This document shows, in pieces, positions 1 to 10,514 of a DNA stretch of 64,000 nt. The DNA is from Ignavibacteriota bacterium (GTDB lineage Bacteria > Bacteroidota > Ignavibacteria > UBA10030 > SZUA-254). Position 1 is the stretch's first letter. Every line of letters begins with the position of its first letter. Below the pieces are notes generated by a model, which worked only from the letters and a program-made list of their open reading frames with translations, ran no database searches and was not told where the DNA came from. Both the position numbers and the translations under genes were made by a program. The stretch spans positions 62,001-126,000 of the forward strand of contig JANYJZ010000005.1 of assembly GCA_025358305.1 (NCBI GenBank), written 5' to 3'.

Positions 1-1545
1 TACGTCGGATTCTGGAACAACGCCGTGGTCCGCAACACGAACCTCGTCCGTCCCGGCACGCCCGGATATTTCGACCATAGCGGCAACGGTTATGACGGCC
101 AGAATCGGCTTGCGTACTCCTTCGACTTCGACGGCATCCCCGGCGGACCTCCCGCGGACAGCTACCTCGGCATCAAGCTTCTCGGAACGACGCCGTTCCC
201 CCTCGGCGTCGATTCCCTCGGAAATCTCGCCGCACATACGTTCTATAACGCCTGGCAGTTCCGTCAGAGCAGCGGGGAGAGTGCTTACCTTTCGCCGACA
301 GACGATTTTCTCGAAGGGCAGCCCTTCCTGAGCCGGTACACTCGAATGACCCAGTCGATGCCGCAAGCGAGCATCGACCCGTTGCGCACGGCTCCCAAGA
401 ATGTGACGTATCTTCTCTCGACGGGACCCTGGCACAGGATCGATCCGGGCCAGACCATCGAGGTGGTCTTCGCCGTGGTCTGCGCCCGGAAGTCCGGCAG
501 CGCTCCCGCGAACCTCGACGTCCCCGCTCAGCGCGCGACGCTCATGACGAACGTCAAATGGGCCCAGCAGGCATACAACGGCGAGGACGCGAACGGTAAT
601 AACAGCCTCGATCCGGGGGAGGACATCGCACGCCGCGATTCCGTCTCTCCGAACGAGGTGGGATTGCGCTATGACCCGGACGGCGTCATTACGCGCTATC
701 TCCTCCCCGCGCCCCCGAAACGCCCCAAGGTCCGGGTCGACGTACAGAACCAGTCCGCAACGATCTACTGGGACAAATCGTCCGCGGAGGAATCGATCGA
801 TCCGATCACGGGCCAGAAGGATTTCGAGGGATACCGGATATATCGCTCCAATACGGGGGCGGATTTTCTCTCTCCGCAGGATTACCTCCTCAACCTCTCC
901 CTCGTCGGTGAGTTCGACCGCTCCGACGACAACATCGGCTACAACACCGGGTTCAGCAAGGTTCAGCTCAGCGCTCCAGTGACCTTTACCGGGGACACGG
1001 TCCAGTACTGGTATCGCTTTCCTCCCAAGGATGCGGGTGCGACGCTCCTCAACGGCTGGCAGTACGTCTACGGCGTCTCCTCGTTCGACCAAGGGGACTC
1101 CGCGAACAATGTCGAAAGTCTGGAAAGCGCTAAGTTCCTCCAACGCGTCGTGCCGGGGACTCCTTCGGTCTCCGATAATACGACCGAGATCGGCGTCTAT
1201 CCCAATCCCTACTACGCGAACGCGTACTGGGACGGCGGCCGGGAACGGCTCCGGAAGATCTATTTCTATAACCTCCCGAAGCTGTGCACCATCACCGTCT
1301 ACTCGCTCGGCGGAGATGTCGTAGCCGTTCTGGACCATGACGCCGCGACGTACAAGGGCCAGGGTATCGACTGGTTCACGCAGTTTGGGGACCGCTCGAC
1401 CCCCGCAACGTTCGCCGGCGGAGAGCACGCCTGGGACCTCATCACGAAGTTCGATCAGGCGATCGCGACGGGGCTCTACCTCTTTACGGTGGAAGACAAG
1501 GATTCGGGCACGATCAAGCGCGGCAAGTTCCTTATCATTAAATGA
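1..1545 (+). CDS. secreted protein with T9SS-type-A-like C-terminal sorting domain, 5'-truncated by window edge
   Basis: Frame open to base 1 (YVGFWNNAVVRN...); C-term YPNPYY...ITVYSLGGDVVAVL...GLYLFTVEDKDSGTIKRGKFLIIK resembles a Por secretion C-terminal domain. Confidence 0.7.
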   Translation, partial: YVGFWNNAVVRNTNLVRPGTPGYFDHSGNGYDGQNRLAYSFDFDGIPGGPPADSYLGIKLLGTTPFPLGVDSLGNLAAHTFYNAWQFRQSSGESAYLSPTDDFLEGQPFLSRYTRMTQSMPQASIDPLRTAPKNVTYLLSTGPWHRIDPGQTIEVVFAVVCARKSGSAPANLDVPAQRATLMTNVKWAQQAYNGEDANGNNSLDPGEDIARRDSVSPNEVGLRYDPDGVITRYLLPAPPKRPKVRVDVQNQSATIYWDKSSAEESIDPITGQKDFEGYRIYRSNTGADFLSPQDYLLNLSLVGEFDRSDDNIGYNTGFSKVQLSAPVTFTGDTVQYWYRFPPKDAGATLLNGWQYVYGVSSFDQGDSANNVESLESAKFLQRVVPGTPSVSDNTTEIGVYPNPYYANAYWDGGRERLRKIYFYNLPKLCTITVYSLGGDVVAVLDHDAATYKGQGIDWFTQFGDRSTPATFAGGEHAWDLITKFDQAIATGLYLFTVEDKDSGTIKRGKFLIIK

Positions 1546-4154
1546 GTCTGATGCGACGGAAGCTTCTTCCATATCTCCTCTTCGCGATCCTCGTCCTCGG
1601 CGGGTGCAGCAAGGACCTTCCCGACCAGCCGGTGGCGAACAAGCGTCCGAAGACGTACCTATGGCTTTTTCCCGATTCGACCTTGCGCGAGGGCAACAGC
1701 CGCCAGCGGATCCGCTGGTGGGGCGACGATCCTGACGGCGTCGTTCGCGGCTATCTCTTCGCCTCCGGAAAGGTCTCGCTTGCGTCCGGCGGAGCCGACA
1801 CGGTCACGTGGCGATGGGTAACCCGAAACGATACGCTCCTGGCATTTCCCCTCCTTGTCCGCCAGGATACGTTTCAGGTCCTCGTTCGGGCGGTTGACAA
1901 TACGTTTACCAGCATCATCCCGGAGCAATCGGTCGTCCGGCTTTCACCCGTGCCGTACGTCGATCTCAACGAGAACGGCGTCCTCGATGGGGGCGAGGAG
2001 CTTCCGACGCTCGCCGGTGCGATCGACTTGAAAGGCGCCGATCTGGGGATGCCGCTCCTCAACCAGCCTCCCTCGCTCGTCTTTGCCCAGAATCCGAACG
2101 ACCCGACGGCCGTTATGCAGCAGCCGGAGACCACCTTCACGGCCGCGACGTTCTCCTGGGTCGGGAGCGACCCGGACGGCGATGCAACGATTGCGAGCTA
2201 CGAGATCGCCCTCAACAGCAGTTCCGACCCGACCCGTTGGGTCTCGGTCCCCGGCAACGTCCACCTCCTGTCGCTTGTCGTGCCTCGTTCCCGCAGCGAC
2301 GCGGCGGGTGCTGAGGTTGATGCGGACCTCTACAGCGGCACGTTTTCCACCAGCCGACAGTTCCGCGGCACCCTTGCGCATCTCAATCTCGACGCCCAGA
2401 ACGTCTTCTACATTCGCGCCAGGGACGTCGCAGGCGACGTGAGCCCGACGATCCAGATGCCGGCGGCGGGACGCTCCTGGTACGTTAAAAAGCCGCACGG
2501 GAAGCTTCTCATCATTTCAGACTACATCGCATCCGACAGCGCCGCCGCGCTCGGGTACTACCGGACGATCCTGCCGCTTGTCGGAAGCGCCTATTCGGAA
2601 TTTGAAGTGCTCAACATCGGGCGCGGGCTCACCCCCCAGCAGAAGAAGGAGAGCAAGGTCGGTTCGATGGTGCCGCCGTTCATTGATCCGGCGTTCCTCT
2701 ACACCCTCCATTTGTTCGACGTCGTCCTCTGGTACACGGAACAGTATCCGAGCCTCGGCGTCGCCCAGTATCCGCTCTTCGAGTATGTCCGAGATGCGTC
2801 GCATCGCGGCAAGGTCATCTTCAGCACGATGTTCGAGAACTCGATCGATCCCCGAGGCGCATTGCGCGACTTTGCGCCCATCGACAGCGTCAGTTCGGTC
2901 GATCTGTCGACCAACCGACTTCTGCCGACCTCCGGCGATACACGAATACCCCTGGGATATTCGCTCTATCCCGACTCTTCAGACCTGACGGACATCTATC
3001 CGACACTCAGGTTCTTTGATCCGTCGCGCCCGGCGCTCCCGAATATATCTCTCTTCATGCGGCCGGTCTATAAGCGCGCCGATGCGCGGTATCTCTACCA
3101 CGTCCAGAACGACACGCGGCTCCCGCTCCGATACGTCTATACGCCGACGACGAACGAGCTGAAGTCCGTCACAAGCGTGGGAGCTTCGGCATGGTCCTGC
3201 GGCGCCAACGGCGCGATCATCGCGACGACCGACAACGGCGCTTCATGGAAGGCGCAGCAGAGCGGCTCTTCGGCCAACCTCAACAGCATCCAATTCCTTG
3301 ACGCGGTCAACGGCTGGATCGTCGGCGACGGCGGGACGATATTGAACACGACCGACGGAGGCGCGACCTGGGCGAACCGCACCGTCCTGGCGCTCCAGGA
3401 CTGCCTTTCCTCCTGGTTCTCATCGGCAACGAACGGCGTCGTGGTCGGCACGAACGGATTCCTCATCCGGACGACGAACGGCGGCGCGACATGGAATTCG
3501 CCGAACAGCCGGACCGACAAGCCGATCCGGTCGGTGCATTTCTCCGACGAATTCAACGGCGTTGCCGTCGGCGACAGCGGTCTTATCATCCACACGACGA
3601 ACGGCGGGGGTCTCTGGACGCTCGTCACGCCCGTCACGGGCAACCGGCTGAACGCGGTGCGCTTCGCCACGACGACGACGGCGTACGCCGCCGGAGCGGG
3701 CGGCGTCCTCATCAGGACGACCGACGGCGGCGCAAGCTGGAACTCGCAGCCCGGTCTTGCGACCGCGGAGATCCGTTCGATGTTCTTCCTGAACATCCAA
3801 GACGGCCGGCTCACGGGCGCCAACGGCGCACTCTTCGAAACGCACGATGGCGGCACGACCTGGATAGCGAAGGCGAGCGGGGTCGGTCAGCACCTCAACG
3901 GGGTCACGATCTCAAGCTCGGCGAACGCACTCGCTGTCGGAACATCCGGCATCGTCATCGGCACGTCGAACGGTGGGGGCTCCTGGCAGCCTGTGCCGGA
4001 CGGCCTCCTCAATGTCGGCGTCATCGACGGCATTGGTTCCGACGGGAAGCGAAGTTTCGCCTTCCTCGGTTTGCCTCTCCATTACCTCGACGGCGACAGG
4101 AACGGCATGATCGAACTCTTGAAGCACATCATGCTGCAGGACTTTGGGCTCTGA
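1542..4154 (+). CDS. lipoprotein with seven Ycf48/BNR-like beta-propeller repeats
   Basis: Lipobox LVLGGCSK; seven repeats with T(T)(D/N)(N/G)GxxW (ATTDNGASW, NTTDGGATW, RTTNGGATW, HTTNGGGLW, RTTDGGASW, ETHDGGTTW, GTSNGGGSW). Start overlaps upstream stop. Confidence 0.8.
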   Translation: MSLMRRKLLPYLLFAILVLGGCSKDLPDQPVANKRPKTYLWLFPDSTLREGNSRQRIRWWGDDPDGVVRGYLFASGKVSLASGGADTVTWRWVTRNDTLLAFPLLVRQDTFQVLVRAVDNTFTSIIPEQSVVRLSPVPYVDLNENGVLDGGEELPTLAGAIDLKGADLGMPLLNQPPSLVFAQNPNDPTAVMQQPETTFTAATFSWVGSDPDGDATIASYEIALNSSSDPTRWVSVPGNVHLLSLVVPRSRSDAAGAEVDADLYSGTFSTSRQFRGTLAHLNLDAQNVFYIRARDVAGDVSPTIQMPAAGRSWYVKKPHGKLLIISDYIASDSAAALGYYRTILPLVGSAYSEFEVLNIGRGLTPQQKKESKVGSMVPPFIDPAFLYTLHLFDVVLWYTEQYPSLGVAQYPLFEYVRDASHRGKVIFSTMFENSIDPRGALRDFAPIDSVSSVDLSTNRLLPTSGDTRIPLGYSLYPDSSDLTDIYPTLRFFDPSRPALPNISLFMRPVYKRADARYLYHVQNDTRLPLRYVYTPTTNELKSVTSVGASAWSCGANGAIIATTDNGASWKAQQSGSSANLNSIQFLDAVNGWIVGDGGTILNTTDGGATWANRTVLALQDCLSSWFSSATNGVVVGTNGFLIRTTNGGATWNSPNSRTDKPIRSVHFSDEFNGVAVGDSGLIIHTTNGGGLWTLVTPVTGNRLNAVRFATTTTAYAAGAGGVLIRTTDGGASWNSQPGLATAEIRSMFFLNIQDGRLTGANGALFETHDGGTTWIAKASGVGQHLNGVTISSSANALAVGTSGIVIGTSNGGGSWQPVPDGLLNVGVIDGIGSDGKRSFAFLGLPLHYLDGDRNGMIELLKHIMLQDFGL

Positions 4155-4157
4155 CGT

Positions 4158-7046
4158 ATGAACGCCTCTCTCGCACATATGCATCGTTTCCGCAGGGGCT
4201 TTGCCCTCGCGCTTCTTCTCATCCTCTGCGGAACGATCTCGATGGCGCAGGTGACATCGAAGGGGACGATCAAGGGCAAGGTGACCGATGGGAAGACGGG
4301 GGAGAGCCTTCCGAGCGTCAATATCACGGTGAAGGGGACCTATTACGGAGCCGTGACCGACTTTGACGGCAATTTCACCGTCACCGGCATCAGCCCTTCT
4401 ACCTACACGATCGAGTTCTCCCTTCTCGGCTATAAGACGACGCAGTACACAGGGTTCAAGGTCGCCGCAGGCGACAATCCGCCGCTCGTCATCAAGCTCG
4501 AAGAGACGGTCCTGAGTCTCGGCCAGGAGATCGTCATCATCGGCGATAAGCCCCTCTTCGACATCGAGGAGACGCAGAGCACGCGCTCCATCACCAGCGA
4601 GGACATCAAGGTCGCCGCCGTCCAAAACGTGGTGGATGTCGTCGCGCTGCAGACCGGCGTCGTCCAGGCCGATAACGAGATCCACATCCGCGGCGGCAGG
4701 AGCTACGAGAACGCCTACCTCATCGACGGCGTGTCGGTCCAGGATCCCTTGGGCGGCACCGGGTTCGGCCTCCAGCTTGCGCCGGCGGCGATCCAGGAAG
4801 TGGACGTCATCACGGGCGGGTACAACGCGGAATACGGCCAGGCCACTTCCGGCGTCGTCAACATCACGACGAAGGAGGGAACAAAAGAGTACAACGGCAG
4901 TCTCGGGTACAAACGCAACCACTTCGGGTTCAATGCCGAGTCCCGGGCGAACACGAACACCGACATCTTCGACATGAGCTTGAGCGGCCCGGAGCCCATC
5001 ACGCGCTTCGTCCTTCCCGCCCTCGGCATCAACGTCCCGGGTTCCGTGAGCTTTTTCGGTACGTTCTACGGCAACCTCACCGACGGGTACACGCGCTGGG
5101 TCGAACGGATCGTCGGGGGAGCTCCTCAGGGCTACGTGACGAGTGCGCCGACGAACCTCGTCTCGTCCCTCTTTGGCGGGAGCTCCAGCCTCTCCCCGCG
5201 CAGGAGCAACAACTGGTCGTGGCTCACGAAGCTCACCTGGAAGCCGACGTCAACGTTCAAGGTCTCCTACAGCTATTCGCACTCCATCACGATCGACCAG
5301 AACTCTCAGACGGTCCAGGCGACGCTCGAACGCGTCGACCCCAATCCCGGCTACCAGTACGAGTTCCAGAATATCCCGGACAGCGCGAATACGTTCACGC
5401 AACAGAATATCCAGCATTCCATCTCGATCACGCACACCTTAAGCCCGAGCACGTTCTACGAGGTGAAGCTCAGCCGGTACACCGCGCACGTGCGCGGCGA
5501 CGCGAACGGCAAGTACTTCGACCAGTACACCGAGCCGAAGGACATCATCACGTACCCCATCCAGTACTACAACCTCAAGACCGACACGATCGGCGTCATC
5601 CCCGGCGACGGGTTCTACGATATCGGCAATCCGACGCGCTGGCGCGATCACTTCATCAGCGAGTACACGATCAAGGGCGACCTGACGAACAATTTCACGG
5701 AGAAGCACAAGTTCAAGGCCGGCGTGGAGATGCGCTTTCAGAGCATGCAGATGGTGGACATCGTCTCCCCTTGGTTCAAGCCCTTGGGCCTGAATTACGA
5801 CATCTATGAGGTGAACCCGGCGCTCGGCGCCCTCTACGCCCAGGACAACATCACCCTCAAGGGCATGATCCTGAATTTCGGCCTGCGGATGGACTACTGG
5901 TTCCCCGGCAAGTTCGTCGACGCCGTGCTGTCGGAGCCGAGTGATTCGATCAACGTCTCGCCGGCGGTCCAGAAGTCGTATTTTGACGAGACGTTCAGCC
6001 TTTTCGGACAGCGGTTGAAGGCGCGCATCAGCCCCCGACTCGGCATCTCGCATCCGGTATCGGACAACCAGACGCTCTTCTTCTCGTATGGTCACTTCTC
6101 CAAACTTCCGCGGCCGCAGTTCGTCTATTCCAAGCTTGAAAAGACAAGCGCGCGCTCGACCTTTCAGACTGTCGGCAATCCCAACCTCAACCCGGAAACG
6201 ACCGTTGCCTACGAGCTCGGCCTGCGCAACCAGCTGAGCGAGAGCGACGTGCTCACCCTGACCGCGTACTACAAGGATATTTTCGATTATATCACGGCCC
6301 GCACGGTCCAGGCGACGAGCACGCGCATCTCCGGCGGGAGCTACACAACGTACGTCAATCTCGATTACAGCCGCATCCGCGGCCTCGAACTGGAGTACAA
6401 GACGCGCATCGGCGCGTGGTTCCGCGGGACGCTCTCCGGATCGTACTCCATCGCCACGGGGAAGAGCTCGGCGGCCGACGAGGCCATCTTCAACCTCCAG
6501 CAGGGCCTCGAAGAGAATATCAAGGAGGTCCCCGCGGTGTTCGACCGTCCGATCCAGTTCAGCCTGAACCTCAACTTCACATCGAAGAAGGGGGACCCGC
6601 TCTTCGGCTTCGGCAAGGGGATCCTCGAGGACTACAACACTTATATCCGGTTCTTCTACGAATCGGGAAAGCGGTACACGAAGCAGATCCCCGTCGGCGT
6701 CGACCCGGTGTCCGGCCGCGTGCAGTTCGTCCCCGACTTCAAGAACCCGTTGTCAGAGATCTCGGACCCATGGTTCTATATCGACCTGAACTTCGAGAAG
6801 TACTTCGCGCTGAGCTTCGGCAGGCTCGTGCTTTCGCTGGAGGTGCAGAACCTCCTCGATAGGAAGAATTCACAGATCATCAACCCCGTCACCGGCCGAG
6901 CGTACCAGTACGGCGATCCGACGGTGCAGTCGGTGAACGACCCGCTCTATCCGGACCTCACCTATCCGGTGACCGCATTCCCCTACAACCCGGCTCGGTA
7001 CCTCACGCCCCGGACATATCGACTTGGCATGGAGTTCGCTTTCTGA
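4158..7046 (+). CDS. TonB-dependent receptor with N-terminal CarboxypepD_reg-like domain
   Basis: Signal peptide; GTIKGKVTDGKTGESLPSVNITVKGTYYGAVTDFDGNFTV; plug LIDGVSVQDPLGG, GGYNAEYGQATSGVVNITTKEG; C-term YRLGMEFAF. Confidence 0.9.
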   Translation: MNASLAHMHRFRRGFALALLLILCGTISMAQVTSKGTIKGKVTDGKTGESLPSVNITVKGTYYGAVTDFDGNFTVTGISPSTYTIEFSLLGYKTTQYTGFKVAAGDNPPLVIKLEETVLSLGQEIVIIGDKPLFDIEETQSTRSITSEDIKVAAVQNVVDVVALQTGVVQADNEIHIRGGRSYENAYLIDGVSVQDPLGGTGFGLQLAPAAIQEVDVITGGYNAEYGQATSGVVNITTKEGTKEYNGSLGYKRNHFGFNAESRANTNTDIFDMSLSGPEPITRFVLPALGINVPGSVSFFGTFYGNLTDGYTRWVERIVGGAPQGYVTSAPTNLVSSLFGGSSSLSPRRSNNWSWLTKLTWKPTSTFKVSYSYSHSITIDQNSQTVQATLERVDPNPGYQYEFQNIPDSANTFTQQNIQHSISITHTLSPSTFYEVKLSRYTAHVRGDANGKYFDQYTEPKDIITYPIQYYNLKTDTIGVIPGDGFYDIGNPTRWRDHFISEYTIKGDLTNNFTEKHKFKAGVEMRFQSMQMVDIVSPWFKPLGLNYDIYEVNPALGALYAQDNITLKGMILNFGLRMDYWFPGKFVDAVLSEPSDSINVSPAVQKSYFDETFSLFGQRLKARISPRLGISHPVSDNQTLFFSYGHFSKLPRPQFVYSKLEKTSARSTFQTVGNPNLNPETTVAYELGLRNQLSESDVLTLTAYYKDIFDYITARTVQATSTRISGGSYTTYVNLDYSRIRGLELEYKTRIGAWFRGTLSGSYSIATGKSSAADEAIFNLQQGLEENIKEVPAVFDRPIQFSLNLNFTSKKGDPLFGFGKGILEDYNTYIRFFYESGKRYTKQIPVGVDPVSGRVQFVPDFKNPLSEISDPWFYIDLNFEKYFALSFGRLVLSLEVQNLLDRKNSQIINPVTGRAYQYGDPTVQSVNDPLYPDLTYPVTAFPYNPARYLTPRTYRLGMEFAF

Positions 7047-7048
7047 CG

Positions 7049-8092
7049 ATGACACCTCGCCACACATATCGCATGAGACCGGCGCGGACAATGGTTCTCG
7101 CTTTCGCGCTCCTCCTCCTCTTGGCGGGGTGGTCGAACGCGCAGCTCATCCCCAACCTCGGGGGCCAGCGCGCAGGCATCTCCGCCTTCCAGTTCCTCAA
7201 GATCGACGCAGGCTCCAGGGGCGTCGGTATGGGAGGGACGTTCGTGGCGGTCGCCAACGACGTCTCGTCGCTCTACTGGAACCCCGCGGGGCTCGCACAG
7301 ACGACCGAGAACGAGGTCCTCGTAACCCATACGAACTACGTCGTCGACATCCAGCACGAATTCCTCGCGTTGTCGTATCACCTTTCGTCCAATGACGCCG
7401 TCGGGTTCTCCGTCACTTCGCTTCACATGGACGACATGGAGATCACGACCGAGACCCAGCCGTTCGGCACCGGACGGTATTTTTCGTTCGGCGACATCGC
7501 GTTCGGAGCGACTTACAGTCGCAAGATGACCGACCAATTCAGCTTCGGCGTAACGCTGCGCTATGCAGAGGAGACGCTCGACATCCTGAAGATGCGGGGC
7601 CTGATGGCGGATATCGGGACGTATTACTGGACCGGCCTCGGCACCTCGAGGTTCGCCGTCGTCGTATCGAATTTCGGTGGGGACGTCGCCCCGACGGGCG
7701 AGGCGCCCCAGCTCAGCGGCACCCCCGTCACGTCATTCCAGTCCTTTTCTCCGCCGACGCGGTTCAAGATCGGCTTTGCCATGGAGCCGTTCGACATGAA
7801 GGACCAGCGGCTGACGACCTCCATCGAACTGAACCATCCGAATGACAACGCTGAGAACTTCCACCTGGGCATCGAGTACGCGTACCAGGAGCGGCTCTTC
7901 CTCCGGACCGGCGTGAAGCGTACGATCGGGGGTTCCCTGTTCGGCCCTGACCAGACCGGCTCCAGCGACGTCGGCCTCGGCATGGGCGTCGTTGTCCCGT
8001 TCGGCGCGAGCCGGGTGCTCGTCGATTACGCTTTCGCCAACTTCAACGCGCTCGGGAACATTCATATGTTTTCCGTAGGAGTGACCTACTAG
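7049..8092 (+). CDS. PorV/PorQ family outer-membrane protein
   Basis: Signal peptide then FLKIDAGSRGVGMGGTFVAVANDVSSLYWNPAGLA, typical of PorV/PorQ proteins. Confidence 0.85.
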   Translation: MTPRHTYRMRPARTMVLAFALLLLLAGWSNAQLIPNLGGQRAGISAFQFLKIDAGSRGVGMGGTFVAVANDVSSLYWNPAGLAQTTENEVLVTHTNYVVDIQHEFLALSYHLSSNDAVGFSVTSLHMDDMEITTETQPFGTGRYFSFGDIAFGATYSRKMTDQFSFGVTLRYAEETLDILKMRGLMADIGTYYWTGLGTSRFAVVVSNFGGDVAPTGEAPQLSGTPVTSFQSFSPPTRFKIGFAMEPFDMKDQRLTTSIELNHPNDNAENFHLGIEYAYQERLFLRTGVKRTIGGSLFGPDQTGSSDVGLGMGVVVPFGASRVLVDYAFANFNALGNIHMFSVGVTY

Positions 8093-8097
8093 CCTCC

Positions 8098-9300
8098 ATG
8101 AAACCTCTCATCGTTCATATCCTGTTCGTTCTCATCGTCCTCCTCTTTGTCGCGGGAGGGTGCGAGCAGCGCTTCGATCTGTCGCAGCTGCCGGACCCGG
8201 GCCAGGCGGTCTCCCTTGGCGATACGAACTACGTCGAGATCTATCCGCCCTGGGTCGGGTTCGAGAGTCCGCAGGCGGTCCTCGTAGGGAACGACCAGCT
8301 CCTCTATGTCGCGGACCATGACCGCAATGAGATCGAGATGCTCGACGCAGGCGGGACGGTCCTGAGCCGCAGGAGCATCCTCCACCCGACCTGTCTTGCG
8401 CAGAATTCGAAGCTTGACCTCTACGTCGGCGGGGAGACCATCGCGCCGAATGGCGTCGATACCATCGGGGCGATCTACCGGATCTATCTCGCCCGGTTTG
8501 ACACTTCGTACATCTCCCGGATCGACACCGTCATCAACGGGTCGACGGGGGACACACTTGTCACGGTGACGCGGCGCGACACGTCGTACTTCGCCAATCA
8601 CGCCCTCGACCGCGCGGAGACGCGCATTGTGTGGCAAGACGCCGCTCGGCCCGGCCGCCGGTACACGGGCATCGGCATCATCCCCGACAACGGATACCTC
8701 GTGACGCGCACCGGACCCGACAACATCAGCTTCGTGGACCCCGATTCGCGCGTGCTCCTCTTCAACAGGAACGACCTCCTTGAGACGCCCCTCGGAGACC
8801 TCGTGACACGGCCTTCCGGCGGAACGGCCATCACGGATATCCGGAACCTCACGGGCATCATGATCTTTCCGTCGAGCAGGGATTTCATCGTCACGCAGAG
8901 CTCCGACGGGATCGCCTACGGCGCCGTCTGGATGGTCTACCAGAGCACGGCGGATTTCACGGGATGGCTCCCGAAGTTCGATCCTTCGCGCGCGGACCAG
9001 CGGGGCACCGATTTCATCCTACCGAACCGCTACCAGAACGCCACGTCCGCCGCCTTCGACCGGCGCCGGCGCGAGATCTTCATCGTTGACGCGCAATTGG
9101 ACAGCGTCGTGAAGTTCAACCGCAACGGCCAATTCCGCTCCGAGTCCTTCGGATCGGCGAAGTCCAAGTCAGACCTCCTTCCGGGCCTGAACAATCCGCG
9201 CGGGGTCGCCTTTTCCAACGACTGTACGCTCTACATCGCCGATACGGGCAACAAGATCATCCGGCGGTTCAGGCTCTCGACGCAGACCACGTGTAATTGA
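8098..9300 (+). CDS. lipoprotein with NHL-like repeats
   Basis: Lipobox VAGGCEQ; C-term LNNPRGVAFSNDCTLYIADTGNKIIRRFRL is NHL-like. Confidence 0.7.
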   Translation: MKPLIVHILFVLIVLLFVAGGCEQRFDLSQLPDPGQAVSLGDTNYVEIYPPWVGFESPQAVLVGNDQLLYVADHDRNEIEMLDAGGTVLSRRSILHPTCLAQNSKLDLYVGGETIAPNGVDTIGAIYRIYLARFDTSYISRIDTVINGSTGDTLVTVTRRDTSYFANHALDRAETRIVWQDAARPGRRYTGIGIIPDNGYLVTRTGPDNISFVDPDSRVLLFNRNDLLETPLGDLVTRPSGGTAITDIRNLTGIMIFPSSRDFIVTQSSDGIAYGAVWMVYQSTADFTGWLPKFDPSRADQRGTDFILPNRYQNATSAAFDRRRREIFIVDAQLDSVVKFNRNGQFRSESFGSAKSKSDLLPGLNNPRGVAFSNDCTLYIADTGNKIIRRFRLSTQTTCN

Positions 9301-9326
9301 CTGCATTGCCCCAGGAGACCAAACTC

Positions 9327-10433
9327 GTGAAGACACTGACTCTTTGTAGCCTGCTTCTCATGATTCTTCCGAGCGCATACGCGCAGGACCGCACTGCTCC
9401 CGCTTCCGGTGGCAAACATTCTACGATCTCGATTATTGCGCGCGATTCCGCGACGGGCGACATAGGCATCGTCGTCCGATCGGGCATCCTCGCCGCAGGG
9501 TCGATCGTCCCGTGGGCCAAGGCCGGCGTCGGCGGGGTCGCAACGCAGGGTGCTGCGAACACGCAGTGGGGAGAGGGGGCACTCGGACTCCTCGCGCAGG
9601 GGTTTCATGCCCGTGAAACGCTCGATAGCTTGGTCCACCTCGATCCCGGATCAGCCTACCGGCAAGGAGCGATCCTTGACGCGGCCGGGAACGCTGCGGC
9701 ATATACGGGACCTCGATGCGAACAATACGCAGGGCAATATTCGGGAACCAGCTTTAGTGTCATCGGCAATCTTCTTACAGATGAATCGGTTATCACCGTT
9801 GTCGCAAGAACGTTCGAGGCTTCTCACGGCGATTTGGCCGATCGCCTCCTTGCGGCGATGGATGCAGGCGAACGGCGCTCAGGGGAAAAAGGTCCACACC
9901 GGTCCGCAGCGATCCTCGTCGTACGAAAGGAGGGGGGATACGGAGGATTGAACGACCGCTTCATCGACCTTCGCGTCGACGATGATTCCCTCCCCTTGGT
10001 GGCTCTCCGCCGGCTCTACGGCATTTGGGCTCAGGAATATCTCTTCGAAGCGCGGCTCCGCTCCGTCGATGCCCTGCGCCGGGACAGGAACTTCTCCGGT
10101 GCGGAACAGGAGATGCAACGTCTCGTCGGGAGCATGAACGCCGTGCTCCGGGACCATCCCGACGACCCGGACGTCCTTAGCCAGGTCGCCCGGACGCTCG
10201 CCACGAACAACCTTGATCTGGAACGCGCCCTGGAGCTCGCCAAGAGGGCTATAAAGCTCGCCCCGGGCAAACTCACGCATCTTGATACACTCGCGGAGTG
10301 CCATCTCGCGCTCGGTCATTTTGACGAGGCTATCGCCATTGAATCGGAACTCGTGACGCGGGACCCCTCGAACGACACATTCTGGAAGCAGTTGCAGAAA
10401 TGTAAGGACGCCAAAGCGAAAGCCGGCCGCTAG
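9327..10433 (+). CDS. secreted DUF1028 protein with C-terminal TPR-like region
   Basis: HSTISIIARDSATGDIGIVVRSGILAAGSIVPWAKAGVGGVATQGAANTQWGEGALGLL is DUF1028-like; GTG at 9327 after GGAG precedes a signal peptide; TPR-like C-term ALELAKRAIKLAPGKLTHLDTLAECHLALGHFDEA. Confidence 0.75.
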   Translation: MKTLTLCSLLLMILPSAYAQDRTAPASGGKHSTISIIARDSATGDIGIVVRSGILAAGSIVPWAKAGVGGVATQGAANTQWGEGALGLLAQGFHARETLDSLVHLDPGSAYRQGAILDAAGNAAAYTGPRCEQYAGQYSGTSFSVIGNLLTDESVITVVARTFEASHGDLADRLLAAMDAGERRSGEKGPHRSAAILVVRKEGGYGGLNDRFIDLRVDDDSLPLVALRRLYGIWAQEYLFEARLRSVDALRRDRNFSGAEQEMQRLVGSMNAVLRDHPDDPDVLSQVARTLATNNLDLERALELAKRAIKLAPGKLTHLDTLAECHLALGHFDEAIAIESELVTRDPSNDTFWKQLQKCKDAKAKAGR

Positions 10434-10488
10434 GCCCTCTGACGTCTTCGGCTCGAGCAAGACCATCCGCGATGTTCTTTCGCAATAC

Positions 10489-10514
10489 GACCGCAGAAAT
10501 GCGGTCTTTTTTTT
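10489..10514 (+). terminator. intrinsic terminator downstream of DUF1028 gene
   Basis: GACCGC AGAAAT GCGGTC followed by a T-run. Confidence 0.8.
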
